A stretch of 64,000 bases of DNA from Magnetovibrio sp. (GTDB lineage: Bacteria > Pseudomonadota > Alphaproteobacteria > Rhodospirillales > Casp-alpha2), in the NCBI GenBank assembly GCA_002690705.1, contig NZFO01000006.1, positions 168,357 to 232,356 of the forward strand, given 5' to 3'. Shown here one piece after another: positions 9,453-20,235 of the stretch (positions within the stretch are counted from its first letter, which is position 1; each line of letters opens with the position of its first letter). Below the pieces are notes generated by a model. It was not told the origin of the DNA. It did not search any database and saw nothing but the letters and a program-made list of their open reading frames with translations. Both the position numbers and the translations under genes were made by a program.

Positions 9453-10589
9453 TTAAACGAAGAGGTTCTTTATAAATTCTATAACTCGAATGTGCACGAG
9501 ATCATTCCAAGTAACAAAAACTACTAAACTCAATACCAGAACAAGACCGAACCTTAAACCGTATTCTTGGATTTTTGGATCTAAGGGCTTTCCGCGAATA
9601 GCTTCAACTGCATAAAAAGCTAGGTGTCCCCCATCAAGCATTGGGATTGGGAAGAGATTGATAAGTCCTAGGTTGACAGAGAGCATTGCCATTAAAAGAA
9701 TAACGTACACAAATCCCTTTTGCGCCATCTCTCCAGAGATCTGTGCAATTCTAATTGGGCCGCCTAAATCTTCTGCCGTGCGATTACCTGTGATCATATC
9801 ACCGACGTAAACTAATATGTTTTTGGTTAATGTGTAAGTCCGATCAATACCGACCCATACTGCCATTGCAGGATTTTGGCGCTCAAATATTAATTGCTCC
9901 ATGTCAGGTCGTATTCCGAGCAAACCGATTTTTGTTATTATGCCCTCGTCATTTCGGCCCTCTGCTAATCTCGGTGTTGCCGAAAGCATGAGTATTTTGT
10001 CACCGCGTTCAATTTGAAAATTTAACTTTTGACCTGGGGCTCTAAGGATGGTGGACCGAAGTTCTGAGAAATTTATGATTTCTTTGTTATCGACGGCAAT
10101 AATTTTGTCATTTTTCATCATCCCGGCTTGGCTGGCAGCGCTGTTCGGTAATACTTCGCCGATAACTGCCAACGAAATTGGTAAGCCTTGAAACATCGCA
10201 AGCCCCGCGAAAATAAATATAGCGAATATGAAATTCACGGCTGGGCCGGCGAACACAATGGCAGCACGTTGTCTGAGGGTTTTATGATTAAACGATACAG
10301 CTTTTTCTTCGGGGGTTAAGCTGACAGGTTGCCCAGTCTCATCGTCATCCATATTTTCGCCAAACATCTTCACATACCCGCCTAGCGGGATCGCACTGAT
10401 CTTCCACCGTGTGCCGACTGCGTTAGTCCACCCGAATAACTCAGGACCAAAGCCGATTGAAAATACCTCAATACGAACACCGTTGCGCTTGGCAACCCAG
10501 TAATGTCCCCATTCATGCACATAAACGAGCACAGTCAGAACGAACAAAAACACGACTATAAAATACCAAGTAAAATCAAAAAAACCCAT
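9453..10589 (-). CDS. rseP: Site-2 intramembrane zinc protease RseP
   Basis: It cleaves transmembrane anti-sigma factors and signal-peptide remnants inside the inner membrane. The zinc motif HEWGH is in the first membrane segment (around residue 25), a PDZ domain occupies about residues 115-200 (GEVLPNSAASQAGMMKNDKI), and the second active-site motif NLFPIPMLDGGH lies in the C-terminal third. The ATG at 10589 gives 378 residues; a TTG nine bases further upstream is also in frame. It lies between dxr and bamA, as in most proteobacteria, linking envelope stress sensing to outer-membrane assembly. Confidence 0.95.
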   Translation of the reverse strand: MGFFDFTWYFIVVFLFVLTVLVYVHEWGHYWVAKRNGVRIEVFSIGFGPELFGWTNAVGTRWKISAIPLGGYVKMFGENMDDDETGQPVSLTPEEKAVSFNHKTLRQRAAIVFAGPAVNFIFAIFIFAGLAMFQGLPISLAVIGEVLPNSAASQAGMMKNDKIIAVDNKEIINFSELRSTILRAPGQKLNFQIERGDKILMLSATPRLAEGRNDEGIITKIGLLGIRPDMEQLIFERQNPAMAVWVGIDRTYTLTKNILVYVGDMITGNRTAEDLGGPIRIAQISGEMAQKGFVYVILLMAMLSVNLGLINLFPIPMLDGGHLAFYAVEAIRGKPLDPKIQEYGLRFGLVLVLSLVVFVTWNDLVHIRVIEFIKNLFV

Positions 10590-10646
10590 GGCGTACAACC
10601 CTATTGAATTAAGTTATTGTTGAATGTGTCTGTTCGAGGTGAAATG

Positions 10647-11828
10647 TCAAGATTGCTGGATAGCCCACGCTCTCGACTCCGCGTCAATTTCAATGACGTC
10701 TTCAAGCGAAGATATTGAATGAGGTGGAATTTTGTTAAGCGCCTCTTCTATGGTAGTCGCGATATCGAGGAAGCCAATTTTACCATCTATAAATTTTTGC
10801 ACAGCCACCTCATTTACTGCATTAAGTACTGTAGGTGCGCTTCGACCTGTAATTAGGGCCTCTCGGGCTAAGCGTAGAGCTGGAAAGCGTTCACAGTCAG
10901 GCAGTTCGAAGGTAAGCGTGCCAATATCAGCCAATGATAAACGAGGTGATGGTGTTTGCATTCGATTTGGCCATTCCATCGCGAATGAGATTGGGGTGCG
11001 CATGTCTGGCGTTCCCATTTGTGCTAAAACTGAGCCATCCACATACTCGACCATGCTGTGAATAACTGATTGCGGGTGAACCAAGACTTCAATCTGAGGT
11101 TCAGCGATTGGAAACAGGTGATAAGCCTCAATTAGCTCCAACCCTTTGTTCATCATTGTGGCAGAATCAACCGATATTTTTGCGCCCATGTCCCAATTGG
11201 GATGGGCTATAGCCTGGCTAGGCGTTACGGATAACATAGAGGACTTGTCCATTTGCCGGAAAGGTCCCCCTGAAGCAGTTAAAATTATTTTTGTTACCCG
11301 ATCAGCTTGGTCAAACTCAAAAACTTGAAATATTGCACTATGCTCAGAATCCACCGGTAAGAGAGTTGCGCCATGTCGTTCCACTTCACGAGTAAAAATT
11401 TCTCCTGCGGAAACTAAGCATTCTTTGTTTGCTAGTGCTACCGTAGCCCCGCGACGAACAGCTTGTAGCGTGGGTGCAAGGCCAGCCGCACCTACAATCG
11501 CGCCCATTACCCAGTCAGTCGGTCGAGATGCGGCTTCAATCAAAGCCTGCTCGCCGGCTGCCGGCTCAATTTTCGTGCCAGAAAGAGCCATTTTTAGCTC
11601 TTGGTACTTACTTGGGTCGGCTACCACCGCGATCTTCGCTTTTAATTCAATGGCTTGGCGAGCTAATGCAATTACGTTACTGTTGGCTGTTAGAGCTTCG
11701 ACTTGGTAGTTGCTTTGTGATCGTTTTATAAGGTCAATTGTGTTTTTGCCGACGGATCCTGTGGAGCCCAGAATTGTGAGCGATTTTCGATTGGATGCTG
11801 CATCCGGCCTTACCGAGCTCACTACCAT
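10647..11828 (-). CDS. dxr: 1-deoxy-D-xylulose 5-phosphate reductoisomerase
   Basis: Second enzyme of the MEP isoprenoid pathway; it converts DXP to MEP with NADPH. The 393-residue protein carries the N-terminal NADPH-binding motif LGSTGSVGKNTIDL, the metal-binding PVDSEHSAIFQ region, LTASGGPFR, and the substrate loop HPNWDMGAKISVDSATMMNKG. It overlaps cdsA by seven bases. Together with uppS upstream it supplies isoprenoid precursors for undecaprenyl carrier lipid and other isoprenoids. Confidence 0.97.
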   Translation of the reverse strand: MVVSSVRPDAASNRKSLTILGSTGSVGKNTIDLIKRSQSNYQVEALTANSNVIALARQAIELKAKIAVVADPSKYQELKMALSGTKIEPAAGEQALIEAASRPTDWVMGAIVGAAGLAPTLQAVRRGATVALANKECLVSAGEIFTREVERHGATLLPVDSEHSAIFQVFEFDQADRVTKIILTASGGPFRQMDKSSMLSVTPSQAIAHPNWDMGAKISVDSATMMNKGLELIEAYHLFPIAEPQIEVLVHPQSVIHSMVEYVDGSVLAQMGTPDMRTPISFAMEWPNRMQTPSPRLSLADIGTLTFELPDCERFPALRLAREALITGRSAPTVLNAVNEVAVQKFIDGKIGFLDIATTIEEALNKIPPHSISSLEDVIEIDAESRAWAIQQS

Positions 11829-12472
11829 GTTGACAGCGTCCCTCCAGAAAAAAATTGAGCTAAACCGTATACGCTTGCAACAGCCAGCAGTCCATCCACT
11901 CTGTCGGATAGGCCGCCATGACCGGGAATTAAATTACTCATGTCTTTTTTATCAAATTGACGTTTATAAAAAGACTCAATTAAATCCCCGCATTGAGATA
12001 TTGCACCTAAGCACGCCGAAACTAAAAAACAGGTAAAATAATTGAAATTATTGTAATAAGCTATTGCAATACCCACCAACGCCGCACCGATAACAGCACC
12101 AAAAAAACCAGACCAAGTTTTGTTCGGGCTTAATCGAGGAGCCAGTTTTGGTCCGCCTATCGCGCGCCCAAAAAAATAAGCTACAGTGTCGGATGTCCAA
12201 ACTAACACAAACAAACAGTAGAGCGTCACTGCGCCATATTGATTTTGGCTATGTAAGAATAGCAATGCTAGTAATGCAACTAATACGTATATAATGGCCG
12301 GGATAGACCACGATAGTTGACCAGAACTTACAGAACAAATCTCGTAAATTAGAATAGCACCCCCGATGCATACCATTACCTCAAAATATGGCGCACCAAA
12401 GTGAATAGCAGCAATTACCGGAGGCACAAGAATTATTGCGGACAGAATCCTAAGCTTTAATTCAATGGACAT
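11822..12472 (-). CDS. cdsA: Phosphatidate cytidylyltransferase
   Basis: It makes CDP-diacylglycerol from CTP and phosphatidate, the branch point for phospholipid head groups. The product from the ATG at 12472 is 216 residues with several membrane segments, on the short side for the family (often 260-280). The C-terminal CDS signature is intact: FYKRQFDKKD followed by LIPGHGGLSDRVDG. The frame stays open upstream into uppS, but that stretch is the uppS gene read in another frame. It starts four bases after the uppS stop and overlaps dxr, so it is part of one operon. Confidence 0.93.
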   Translation of the reverse strand: MSIELKLRILSAIILVPPVIAAIHFGAPYFEVMVCIGGAILIYEICSVSSGQLSWSIPAIIYVLVALLALLFLHSQNQYGAVTLYCLFVLVWTSDTVAYFFGRAIGGPKLAPRLSPNKTWSGFFGAVIGAALVGIAIAYYNNFNYFTCFLVSACLGAISQCGDLIESFYKRQFDKKDMSNLIPGHGGLSDRVDGLLAVASVYGLAQFFSGGTLSTW

Positions 12473-12476
12473 ATTG

Positions 12477-13226
12477 TCACGGCGATAAGGTTGTGCCGAA
12501 CCGGCGTTCTCGAGATTGAAACTCCGCGATGGCGTTCGCGAGAATCTCTTCATTAAATTCTGGCCAATGCTTGTCAACAAAAACGAGCTCTGTATACGCT
12601 ATTTGCCAAAGTAAAAAATTACTTACCCTTTGTTCCCCTCCGGTTCTTATTAACAGATCTGGATCAGGTAAATCAGACGTGTAGAGATAATCTGAGATGG
12701 TTCTCTCTGAAATATCGTTTGATCTGAGGCGTCCTCTCTCAGTTTCTTCCGATATCTGTTTAACAGCCATTGTGATCTCAGCCCGGCTGCCGTAGCTAAG
12801 TGCAACTGTCATTGTCATATGGTCATTGCCTGCAGTTTTATGTTCCGCATCAGTAATCAGAGAAACGATATCCTCGTCTAAACGTTGACGATCTCCAATA
12901 ACCCTAAATCGCACCCCATTTTTATCGAGTTCGTGTAATTCTCGTTTAAGATAGAGTCTAAGCAAACCCATGAGATCTCGTATTTCTTGAGGTGGTCGAC
13001 TCCAATTTTCTGAGGAAAACCCGTAAAGGGTTAAGTATCGAATACCATGAGTGATGGCGGATTTTACAGTTCGACGTACTGCTTCCGCACCTTGTTGATG
13101 ACCTGCTGTGCGCGGCAGACCACGGGTCTTTGCCCATCGTCCATTACCGTCCATAATAATGGCTAAATGCGCGAGAGTTCGCGGTGATTCCGCAAATTTT
13201 GGCAATCTTGATTCAACAGGATGCAT
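12477..13226 (-). CDS. uppS: Undecaprenyl pyrophosphate synthase (cis-prenyltransferase)
   Basis: It extends farnesyl diphosphate with isopentenyl diphosphate in cis to make the C55 carrier for peptidoglycan and O-antigen synthesis. The 249-residue protein has the catalytic aspartate in IIMDGNGRWAKTRGLPRTAGH (first block split over the active site), LTLYGFSSENWSRP, and the C-terminal IRTGGEQRVSNFLLWQ motif, which usually reads RTSGEQR. Located between frr and cdsA as in most proteobacteria. Confidence 0.96.
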   Translation of the reverse strand: MHPVESRLPKFAESPRTLAHLAIIMDGNGRWAKTRGLPRTAGHQQGAEAVRRTVKSAITHGIRYLTLYGFSSENWSRPPQEIRDLMGLLRLYLKRELHELDKNGVRFRVIGDRQRLDEDIVSLITDAEHKTAGNDHMTMTVALSYGSRAEITMAVKQISEETERGRLRSNDISERTISDYLYTSDLPDPDLLIRTGGEQRVSNFLLWQIAYTELVFVDKHWPEFNEEILANAIAEFQSRERRFGTTLSP

Positions 13227-13233
13227 TTTAGGC

Positions 13234-13803
13234 CTAAACTTGCATAATTTCAGTTTCTTTGCTGTTAAGTGTATCGTCGATTTTTTTCACAAACTCATCA
13301 GTGATGTTCTGCACCTCTTCTGAGTATTCATGTTGTTGATCTTTCGAAATGTTACCCTCTTTCTCCGCTTTCTTTACGTCATCCATAGCATGACGGCGAA
13401 TGTTTCTGATGGCTACTCGGGCATCTTCAGAATATTTTCCAGCCACTTTTGTTAAATCTTGACGACGTTCTTCTGTTAGGGCAGGAATAGGCACTCGGAT
13501 CATTTGCCCTTCCGCGGACGGATTGAGGCCCAAGCCGGATTCTAGGATTGCTTTTTCTACGGCCTGAACCAGAGCTTTATCCCAAACGTGTACAGACAAC
13601 ATTCTCGGTTCTGGAGCGCTTACAGTACCTACTTGGTTCATCGGCATTTCCGATCCGTATGCTTCAACTGTTACGGGCTCAAGCAAGCTTGTTACAGCGC
13701 GTCCCGTCCTCAACCCAGCAAATTCATCTTGAAGGACCCCGACTGCTCGCTCCATGCGGTGGCGGATATCCTTTTTAACTGATGTAAAATCTGTAAATGT
13801 CAT
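13234..13803 (-). CDS. frr: Ribosome recycling factor
   Basis: It works with EF-G to split post-termination ribosomes. The protein is 189 residues, near the usual 185, with the [19 protein letters not shown] stretch after the first helix and the C-terminal [16 protein letters not shown] helix typical of RRF. It is seven bases upstream of uppS and 37 bases downstream of pyrH. Confidence 0.97.
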   Translation of the reverse strand: MTFTDFTSVKKDIRHRMERAVGVLQDEFAGLRTGRAVTSLLEPVTVEAYGSEMPMNQVGTVSAPEPRMLSVHVWDKALVQAVEKAILESGLGLNPSAEGQMIRVPIPALTEERRQDLTKVAGKYSEDARVAIRNIRRHAMDDVKKAEKEGNISKDQQHEYSEEVQNITDEFVKKIDDTLNSKETEIMQV

Positions 13804-13840
13804 TTTGCTGCGTCCTTATCTGCATCCCAACCGATTATCT

Positions 13841-14557
13841 CTAGCCAACCCGTGTAAAGCTGCCTTGTTGGTCAATCACCGCTTGTAAACCGTTAGCTTG
13901 TTGTATTGAAAAAATAATTATGGGGATTTCATTCTCGCGGCACAGCGCAATTGCAGACGTATCCATAACCTGGAGGTTCCGGCTGATAACTTCATCGTAA
14001 CTCACGCTGTCAAGACGTTGGGCTTTTTTATTGGTCATTGGGTCTGCGTCATATACACCATCGACTTGGGTTCCCTTTACCAATGCGTCGCAATTCATTT
14101 CAGCTGCTCTAAGAGCGGCAGCTGTATCTGTTGTGACAAAAGGATTGCCCGTCCCTGCAGCAAAAATAACGATTCTACCCTTTTCCATATGACGTAAAGC
14201 TCGCCGGCGGATATATGGTTCACATACAGTTGTCATTGGTATGGCTGATTGGACCCGGGTTGGCGCGCCTTTCGACTCTAGAACGCTTTGTAATGCCAGA
14301 GCGTTGATGATCGTTGCTAACATGCCCATGTAATCGGCACTGGTTCTCTCAATGCCGGCTGCAGCGCCGGATACACCCCTGAAAATATTTCCGGCTCCAA
14401 TAACCAAACAAATTTGTATGCCATTTATATGGAGGTCATGGATTTCAGCACAAATGCGCTCTACGGTATCCGTATCGAGGCCGAATTCTTTGTTCCCTGA
14501 GAGACTCTCACCCGAGAGTTTCAAGAGGATACGACGGAACTTCGTATTGTCGGCCAT
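13841..14557 (-). CDS. pyrH: UMP kinase
   Basis: It phosphorylates UMP to UDP in pyrimidine nucleotide synthesis. The 238-residue amino-acid-kinase-fold protein has the N-terminal [11 protein letters not shown] lysine motif, GAGNIFRG, and the C-terminal [18 protein letters not shown] motif. GAGG sits about eight bases upstream of the ATG. A 124-base gap separates it from tsf, without an obvious terminator. The order rpsB-tsf-pyrH-frr is widely conserved. Confidence 0.97.
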   Translation of the reverse strand: MADNTKFRRILLKLSGESLSGNKEFGLDTDTVERICAEIHDLHINGIQICLVIGAGNIFRGVSGAAAGIERTSADYMGMLATIINALALQSVLESKGAPTRVQSAIPMTTVCEPYIRRRALRHMEKGRIVIFAAGTGNPFVTTDTAAALRAAEMNCDALVKGTQVDGVYDADPMTNKKAQRLDSVSYDEVISRNLQVMDTSAIALCRENEIPIIIFSIQQANGLQAVIDQQGSFTRVG

Positions 14558-14681
14558 AGGATATCCTCGTTCATCTAGATGGCAGAGAGTTTGCTATGCT
14601 CGACGTAATCCAGCACGGGCTACTTGTATTTTACACTATGCATAGGTGTAGCCAAGCCTCTCATCGATTAAACTCGTTATT

Positions 14682-15608
14682 TCAAACTCCAGCGACCGCG
14701 GCTACCTCCGCGGCAAAATCCTCTTCTTTCTTTTCAAGCCCCTCGCCAAGTACAAGCAGTTTAAACCCAACCAACTTGATTTCGGAACCGATATCTTTTG
14801 ACGTGTTTTTGAGAATCGTGGAAACTTTCGTCTCTCCATCGATTACAAAAGTTTGGTCGACGAGACAAACTTCTTCGAAAAACTTACGAAGTCTTCCCTC
14901 CAACATTTTTTCGATAATTTCCTCGGGTTTTCCAGACTCTCTGGCCTGGTCCGCTAAAACTGAGCGTTCGCGCTCAATAGCTTCTGGATCCAGATCATCT
15001 TTTGAGATTGCCATCGGTTTAGTTGCTGCTATGTGCATAGCTAATTGCTTACCGAGCTCTAGTAGTTTGTCTTTTTGCCCTGTTGATTCCAGACCGACAA
15101 TAACGCCAATTTTTCCGAGGCCTGGTGCGAGAGACCCGTGGACGTAACTGGCTAATACGCCCGTTTCGATCCCTAAAGTCTCGACGCGGCGCAGTATCAT
15201 ATTTTCCCCAATTGTTGCGACTTGATGGGTAATTTCTTCCTCGACTGTTCTGCTTGTCCCCGGATAAATTGCGGTTTTTAGTTTGTTGATATCAGAACCT
15301 GCGCTAAGAGCTGTTTCAGCTATACTGGCTACGACACTCTGAAAAATCACATTACGGGCTACAAAATCTGTCTCGGCGTTGACTTCCACTAGGGCACCCA
15401 TACTTCCTTTAACCGCAATTCCAATTAATCCCTCTGATGCCGCCCGGCCTGCTTTTTTTGCTGCTGCTGCCAAGCCTTTAGTTCGCAACCAATCAACGGA
15501 CGCGTCCAGAGCACCATCATTCTCAGATAGAGCTCTTTTACAATCCATCATACCCGCGCCAGTCTTCTCACGAAGTTTTTTAACGAGAGCGGCGGTGATT
15601 TGTGCCAT
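14682..15608 (-). CDS. tsf: Translation elongation factor Ts
   Basis: Guanine-nucleotide exchange factor for EF-Tu. The start chosen at 15608 gives MAQITAALVKKLREKTGAGMM, the conserved N-terminal UBA-like region, and a 308-residue protein; a codon 12 bases upstream is also in frame but lies before the conserved start. The exchange motif TDFVARN is near residue 80. It follows rpsB by 84 bases, the standard pair in bacteria. Confidence 0.97.
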   Translation of the reverse strand: MAQITAALVKKLREKTGAGMMDCKRALSENDGALDASVDWLRTKGLAAAAKKAGRAASEGLIGIAVKGSMGALVEVNAETDFVARNVIFQSVVASIAETALSAGSDINKLKTAIYPGTSRTVEEEITHQVATIGENMILRRVETLGIETGVLASYVHGSLAPGLGKIGVIVGLESTGQKDKLLELGKQLAMHIAATKPMAISKDDLDPEAIERERSVLADQARESGKPEEIIEKMLEGRLRKFFEEVCLVDQTFVIDGETKVSTILKNTSKDIGSEIKLVGFKLLVLGEGLEKKEEDFAAEVAAVAGV

Positions 15609-15692
15609 CTTCAACCTCAAATTATTCAGAATGTAGGATGAAATTAACTAATTTTATCCATGTGTGAAGGTATTTAATCGGTTTATTGGTTT

Positions 15693-16538
15693 TTAGCTAG
15701 TATTTCCGGAGGAGATCTCGTGGGTCTGTGGCTTAACTTCTGGTGAGGCCTTCATCTCGCTAGCAGTATCTGGTTCAGATTTGTCTTCTGTCGGAAGTTG
15801 CTCATCAAGTCCTATTTCGGAAGCACCCAGATCCCCCCCACTTGCGATTACTTCGCTTTGCAGCCCATCAAAGACCGCGCCTGCTATTAAATCGCAATAC
15901 AGATTTATTGCTCGTAACGCGTCATCATTTCCAGGGATTGGAAAATCTACGCCCTTTGGGTTAGAGTTCGAGTCAATCACCCCAACAACGGGAATGCCTA
16001 ATTTGTTGGCCTCTGCTACTGCTAAATCTTCCTTATTAGTATCAATAACGAACAACAGGTCTGGTAAACCACCCATCTCTTTAATTCCGCCCAGAGCGCG
16101 CTCCAGCTTATCCCTTTCGCGCGTTAGATTGAGCACCTCCTTCTTTGTAAGCCCCTCGGTTTCGCCCCCAAGTTTCTCATCGAGCTCACGCAGACGTTTT
16201 ATCGAGTTCGAAATCGTACGCCAATTTGTCATCATGCCACCTAACCAACGATGATTGACGTAATATTGGCCGCAGCGTTTTGCTGCTTCAGCTACTCGTG
16301 AACTGGCTTGGCGTTTGGTCCCGACAAATAATACCCGCCCACCCCCTGAAATGGTGCCACGTACAGCAATCAGTGCTTGCTGCAAAAGCGGCACAGTTTG
16401 TTGTAAATCAATGATATGAATATTGTTACGCTCCCCAAAAATATATTGGGCCATTTTGGGGTTCCAGCGCCGAGTATTATGTCCAAAATGTACGCCAGCC
16501 TCTAACAGCTGACGCATCGTAAAGTCAGGAATTGCCAT
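15693..16538 (-). CDS. rpsB: Small ribosomal subunit protein S2
   Basis: Structural protein of the 30S subunit. The 281 residues start with [20 protein letters not shown], and contain [19 protein letters not shown] and WLGGMMTNW, all conserved S2 blocks. The last 35-40 residues are an acidic, low-complexity tail rich in Ser, Pro, Thr and Glu, longer than in E. coli S2. The 238-base gap upstream to dnaE probably holds the rpsB-tsf promoter and leader: TTGAAA followed 17 bases later by TAAACC near 16680-16710 is a weak candidate. Confidence 0.97.
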   Translation of the reverse strand: MAIPDFTMRQLLEAGVHFGHNTRRWNPKMAQYIFGERNNIHIIDLQQTVPLLQQALIAVRGTISGGGRVLFVGTKRQASSRVAEAAKRCGQYYVNHRWLGGMMTNWRTISNSIKRLRELDEKLGGETEGLTKKEVLNLTRERDKLERALGGIKEMGGLPDLLFVIDTNKEDLAVAEANKLGIPVVGVIDSNSNPKGVDFPIPGNDDALRAINLYCDLIAGAVFDGLQSEVIASGGDLGASEIGLDEQLPTEDKSEPDTASEMKASPEVKPQTHEISSGNTS

Positions 16539-16776
16539 AGTCAGATATCCTTCTCCGGTTAAACTTCCGCAGGATGTGGTTCCCTAAAGGAACACCGGAT
16601 CGGTACATCAGTTAGTTTCTGGCTGCACCGCAAAACCTGCGTGTAAGATCACGATGTTCTAAGCTTGCCGAGTGGTTTAAGCAAGGTAAAATTAATTTTC
16701 AACAATTTGTTGATGATTTAATGTTAAAGGGATTAATTACAGCGCTGATTTTTTTGATATTTTCGTGTTTAACAAT

Positions 16777-19700
16777 TTAAGAATGGCGTGTATCAAATGG
16801 CTCCACGTTGATAACACCGGGTAAAGCACGAAGTGCTAACTGAGCATCAGGGGTGAGATTGAAATATCCCGGGAGTTCAAGGTCAGCGTGCCATTTCGCA
16901 TCAACAGGACAAGTATTTATCCTTATCTTACCTCTCCCCGGGTTTTGTTTTGCCAGTATCCGCTGGATTGAAGCGATAGCCCCTCTCTCTGAGACAACAA
17001 TGCGCAGATGTTCGGTGGTACGCTGCGCAGATTGTTCTAGACAAGCGAACTGATTAGCTAAAATTTTAATGTCATCATTTTTCTCAGCTTGAACGGTACA
17101 TTTGATAATCAGGGAATTACCAACTTCTAAAAGTTCTTTTGCTGCCAGCAATGTTTCTGAAAATACTGTGGCTTCAAAAACACCGGATGGATCTGAGAAT
17201 TGAACAAAAGCATAACGGTTCCCTCGCGCAGAGGTGCGCTCTTTTTTTGCAATAAGATTCCCCGCGAGTGTGGCTGAATATGTTCCACTGCCAGGTACCA
17301 AGGAAGCTGAAGGACGAATTTTCATAGTCTTCAACTTGCTGGAATAAGCATCCAGTGGGTGAGCTGATAGGTAAAAACCCACGGCGTCAAATTCTTCGCG
17401 CAATCGCTCTATGGCTGGCCAATCAGATGTTTCAGGCAAAAAAATATTTGAAAGCGGTGATGTTTCACCAGCAAATAATCCCATTTGATTACTCTCACGG
17501 TCACTCTGCGCCGCGGCGGCATGGCGCATTAGTAACTCAATCCCTTCATAAATACTCCTCCGATTTATCTCGATGCTGTCCAAAGCTCCAGCTCGCACGA
17601 GATTTTCTAATTGCCGTTTGTTTATCTGATGGGTGTCAATCCTGCGGACGAAATCAGTGATATCTGCAAATGCTCCATTATCTTTGCGTTCTCTAACAAG
17701 CCATTCCATTGCCCCGCAGCCCACGTTTTTAAGGGCCGCGAGTGCGTATCTAATGCCCGTACCATGCCCCTTCAAGGTTTCGACTTTAAAGTTGGCTCCA
17801 GACTTGTTGATGTCCGGACCAAAAATAGGTATTCCTAAACGGACTAATTCTTGCTTAAACACGTTCAACTTATCCGTATTTCCCATGTCTAGGGTCATAG
17901 ATGCGGCCAAAAACTCAACCGGATGATTTGCTTTCATATAAGCTGTTTGATAGGCAATCATTGCATATGCTGCGGCATGGGATTTATTAAATCCATAACC
18001 AGCAAACTTGTTTACTTGTGCAAATATCTCATTTGAACGCTCGCCACTAACCCCACGTTTTTTGGCGCCGGAAATAAAGGCTTGGCGTTGCTCATCCATT
18101 TCGATTTGGATTTTTTTACCCATGGCGCGGCGCAGTAAATCGGCACCGCCAAGGGTATATCCTGAGAGCTTTTGAGCAATTTGCATCACCTGCTCTTGGT
18201 AAATCATGATGCCAAAAGTCTCTTTGAGGATTGGCTCTAAGGTTGGATGCAGGTAGTCAGGTTTTTCTCTACCATGTTTGCGCTCAACATAACTTGGAAT
18301 ATTGTCCATGGGACCCGGACGGTAGAGGGCTACCACGGCGATGATATCTTCAAAGGTATCTGGCTTCATACCCCTTAAAACATCGCGCATTCCGGCACTT
18401 TCCAACTGAAACACCCCTGTGGTCTCTCCCCTACTGATCATATCGTATGTCGGCACGTCGGTCAGGGAGAGTGAGGAAAGATCAAGTTTGACACCAGAAC
18501 TTCGCACTAATTTCTCTGCGGTAGATAGCACCGTAAGAGTTTTCAAACCCAAGAAGTCAAACTTGACTAACCCGGCCAATTCAACAAACTTCATATTGAA
18601 TCCTGTAACCGGCATATCGGAGCGTGGGTCGCGGTAAAGCGGAATCAATTCGTCGAGTGGCCTATCGGCGATAACTACTCCAGCCGCGTGGGTCGATGCA
18701 TGTCGGTACATACCCTCAAGCCTTCTCGCAATATCGACCAGACGCCCAACATCTGGATCGGAACTGATCATTTTTTGAAGTTCGGGCTCTCCCTCAATTG
18801 CTTGGCCCAGAGTAACCGGGTTAGCGGGATTGTTGGGGACAAGTTTGGATATTTTATCGACATATTCGTAGCGCATACCTAAGACACGACCACAATCGCG
18901 CAAGACAGCCCTAGCCTGTAATTTCCCAAATGTAATTATCTGTGCGACGCGGTTGCGACCGTATTTATTCTGAACGTATCGAATAACTTCGTCGCGCCGG
19001 TCCTGACAAAAATCAATGTCGAAGTCAGGCATGGAAACTCGTTCGGGATTGAGAAACCGCTCAAACAACAAACCCCAATGAAGTGGGTCGAGATCAGTAA
19101 TCTTAAGTGCCCAAGCTACAACTGATCCGGCTCCTGAACCCCGACCGGGTCCTACAGGAATGCCCTGATCTTTGGCCCATTGTATAAAGTCAGCCACAAT
19201 AAGAAAATATCCTGAAAAACCCATTTGGGAGATAATGCCAAGTTCATACTCTAGTCGATGACGGTATGGCTTAATCGCAGCATCTCGATCTATTGGGTCA
19301 ATATCTTTTTGCAAAACATGCGAGTCCAGGCGCGAATTTAAACCGTTTTTTGCTTGGGTACGCAATTCCTCCTCTTCATTTCTGTCTTCGCCGCAGTCAA
19401 ATGGTGGGAGAATTGGTGCAATAGACTCGACCATAAAAGCACACCGTTTAGCTATAACGATTGTATTCTCGATGGCCTCCGGTAAATCAGTGAATAAGGT
19501 TATCATCTCGTCGGCTGATTTTAAAAAATGATGCGGTGTTACACGTCGTCGATCGTCTTGCGAGAGATATGCTCCCTCAGCAATACAAATCAGAGCGTCA
19601 TGGGCGTCGAACATATCCGGAGTCGAAAAGTAAACATCATTAGTAGCGACCAGTGGAATACCGAATTGGTATGCTAACTCAATAAATGCTGCTTCCGTTC

Positions 19701-20235
19701 GATCTCCAAGCTCCAATCCGTGTCGCTGGATTTCAATGTATAGTCTGTTACCGAATATCGAGAGAAATCGCTCCACTAACGATTTTGCTGCCGAGTTCTG
19801 GCCATTCTCAATTAATTTTCCCACCGGCCCAGAAAAACCGCCGGTAAGGGCTATTAATCCTTCTGAATGATTTTCCAAAATATCCAGAGTGACATGGGGG
19901 TCACATGTATCTCCTGTTCCGAGGTAGGCAAATGATAGCAATTTTAAAAGGTTACGATAACCGGTTTCGTTTACCACTAAGAAAACCATGGGGTCACCGC
20001 TACCCACTCTTGTCCCAACAATACTTAATTGACACCCAATGATTGGTTGAACGCCTGACTTCGCGGCGGCATCAGAAAATTCTAGGGCACCGAAGATATT
20101 ATTGGTATCTGTGACAGCGACGGCTGGCATCATTTTTTCAGCCGCAAGGTTAGCTAAGTCTTTAACGTGAATTGCTCCCTCAGAGAGAGAATAAGACGAG
20201 TGAACTCTTAAGTGAACAAATCCAACGTGAGCCAT
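16777..20235 (-). CDS. dnaE: DNA polymerase III alpha subunit
   Basis: Catalytic subunit of the replicative polymerase. The 1152-residue protein has an N-terminal PHP domain (starting FVHLRVHSSYSLSEGAI), the C-family polymerase core with GPGRGSGAGSVVAW near residue 360 and the catalytic aspartates in PDFDIDFCQDRR near residue 400, then RPGPMDNIP and MGKK fingers-region motifs, a helix-hairpin-helix segment and a C-terminal OB fold. Length and domain order are normal. It is transcribed away from the nitrile hydratase operon; the gap upstream contains DnaA-box-like sequences. Confidence 0.97.
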   Translation of the reverse strand: MAHVGFVHLRVHSSYSLSEGAIHVKDLANLAAEKMMPAVAVTDTNNIFGALEFSDAAAKSGVQPIIGCQLSIVGTRVGSGDPMVFLVVNETGYRNLLKLLSFAYLGTGDTCDPHVTLDILENHSEGLIALTGGFSGPVGKLIENGQNSAAKSLVERFLSIFGNRLYIEIQRHGLELGDRTEAAFIELAYQFGIPLVATNDVYFSTPDMFDAHDALICIAEGAYLSQDDRRRVTPHHFLKSADEMITLFTDLPEAIENTIVIAKRCAFMVESIAPILPPFDCGEDRNEEEELRTQAKNGLNSRLDSHVLQKDIDPIDRDAAIKPYRHRLEYELGIISQMGFSGYFLIVADFIQWAKDQGIPVGPGRGSGAGSVVAWALKITDLDPLHWGLLFERFLNPERVSMPDFDIDFCQDRRDEVIRYVQNKYGRNRVAQIITFGKLQARAVLRDCGRVLGMRYEYVDKISKLVPNNPANPVTLGQAIEGEPELQKMISSDPDVGRLVDIARRLEGMYRHASTHAAGVVIADRPLDELIPLYRDPRSDMPVTGFNMKFVELAGLVKFDFLGLKTLTVLSTAEKLVRSSGVKLDLSSLSLTDVPTYDMISRGETTGVFQLESAGMRDVLRGMKPDTFEDIIAVVALYRPGPMDNIPSYVERKHGREKPDYLHPTLEPILKETFGIMIYQEQVMQIAQKLSGYTLGGADLLRRAMGKKIQIEMDEQRQAFISGAKKRGVSGERSNEIFAQVNKFAGYGFNKSHAAAYAMIAYQTAYMKANHPVEFLAASMTLDMGNTDKLNVFKQELVRLGIPIFGPDINKSGANFKVETLKGHGTGIRYALAALKNVGCGAMEWLVRERKDNGAFADITDFVRRIDTHQINKRQLENLVRAGALDSIEINRRSIYEGIELLMRHAAAAQSDRESNQMGLFAGETSPLSNIFLPETSDWPAIERLREEFDAVGFYLSAHPLDAYSSKLKTMKIRPSASLVPGSGTYSATLAGNLIAKKERTSARGNRYAFVQFSDPSGVFEATVFSETLLAAKELLEVGNSLIIKCTVQAEKNDDIKILANQFACLEQSAQRTTEHLRIVVSERGAIASIQRILAKQNPGRGKIRINTCPVDAKWHADLELPGYFNLTPDAQLALRALPGVINVEPFDTRHS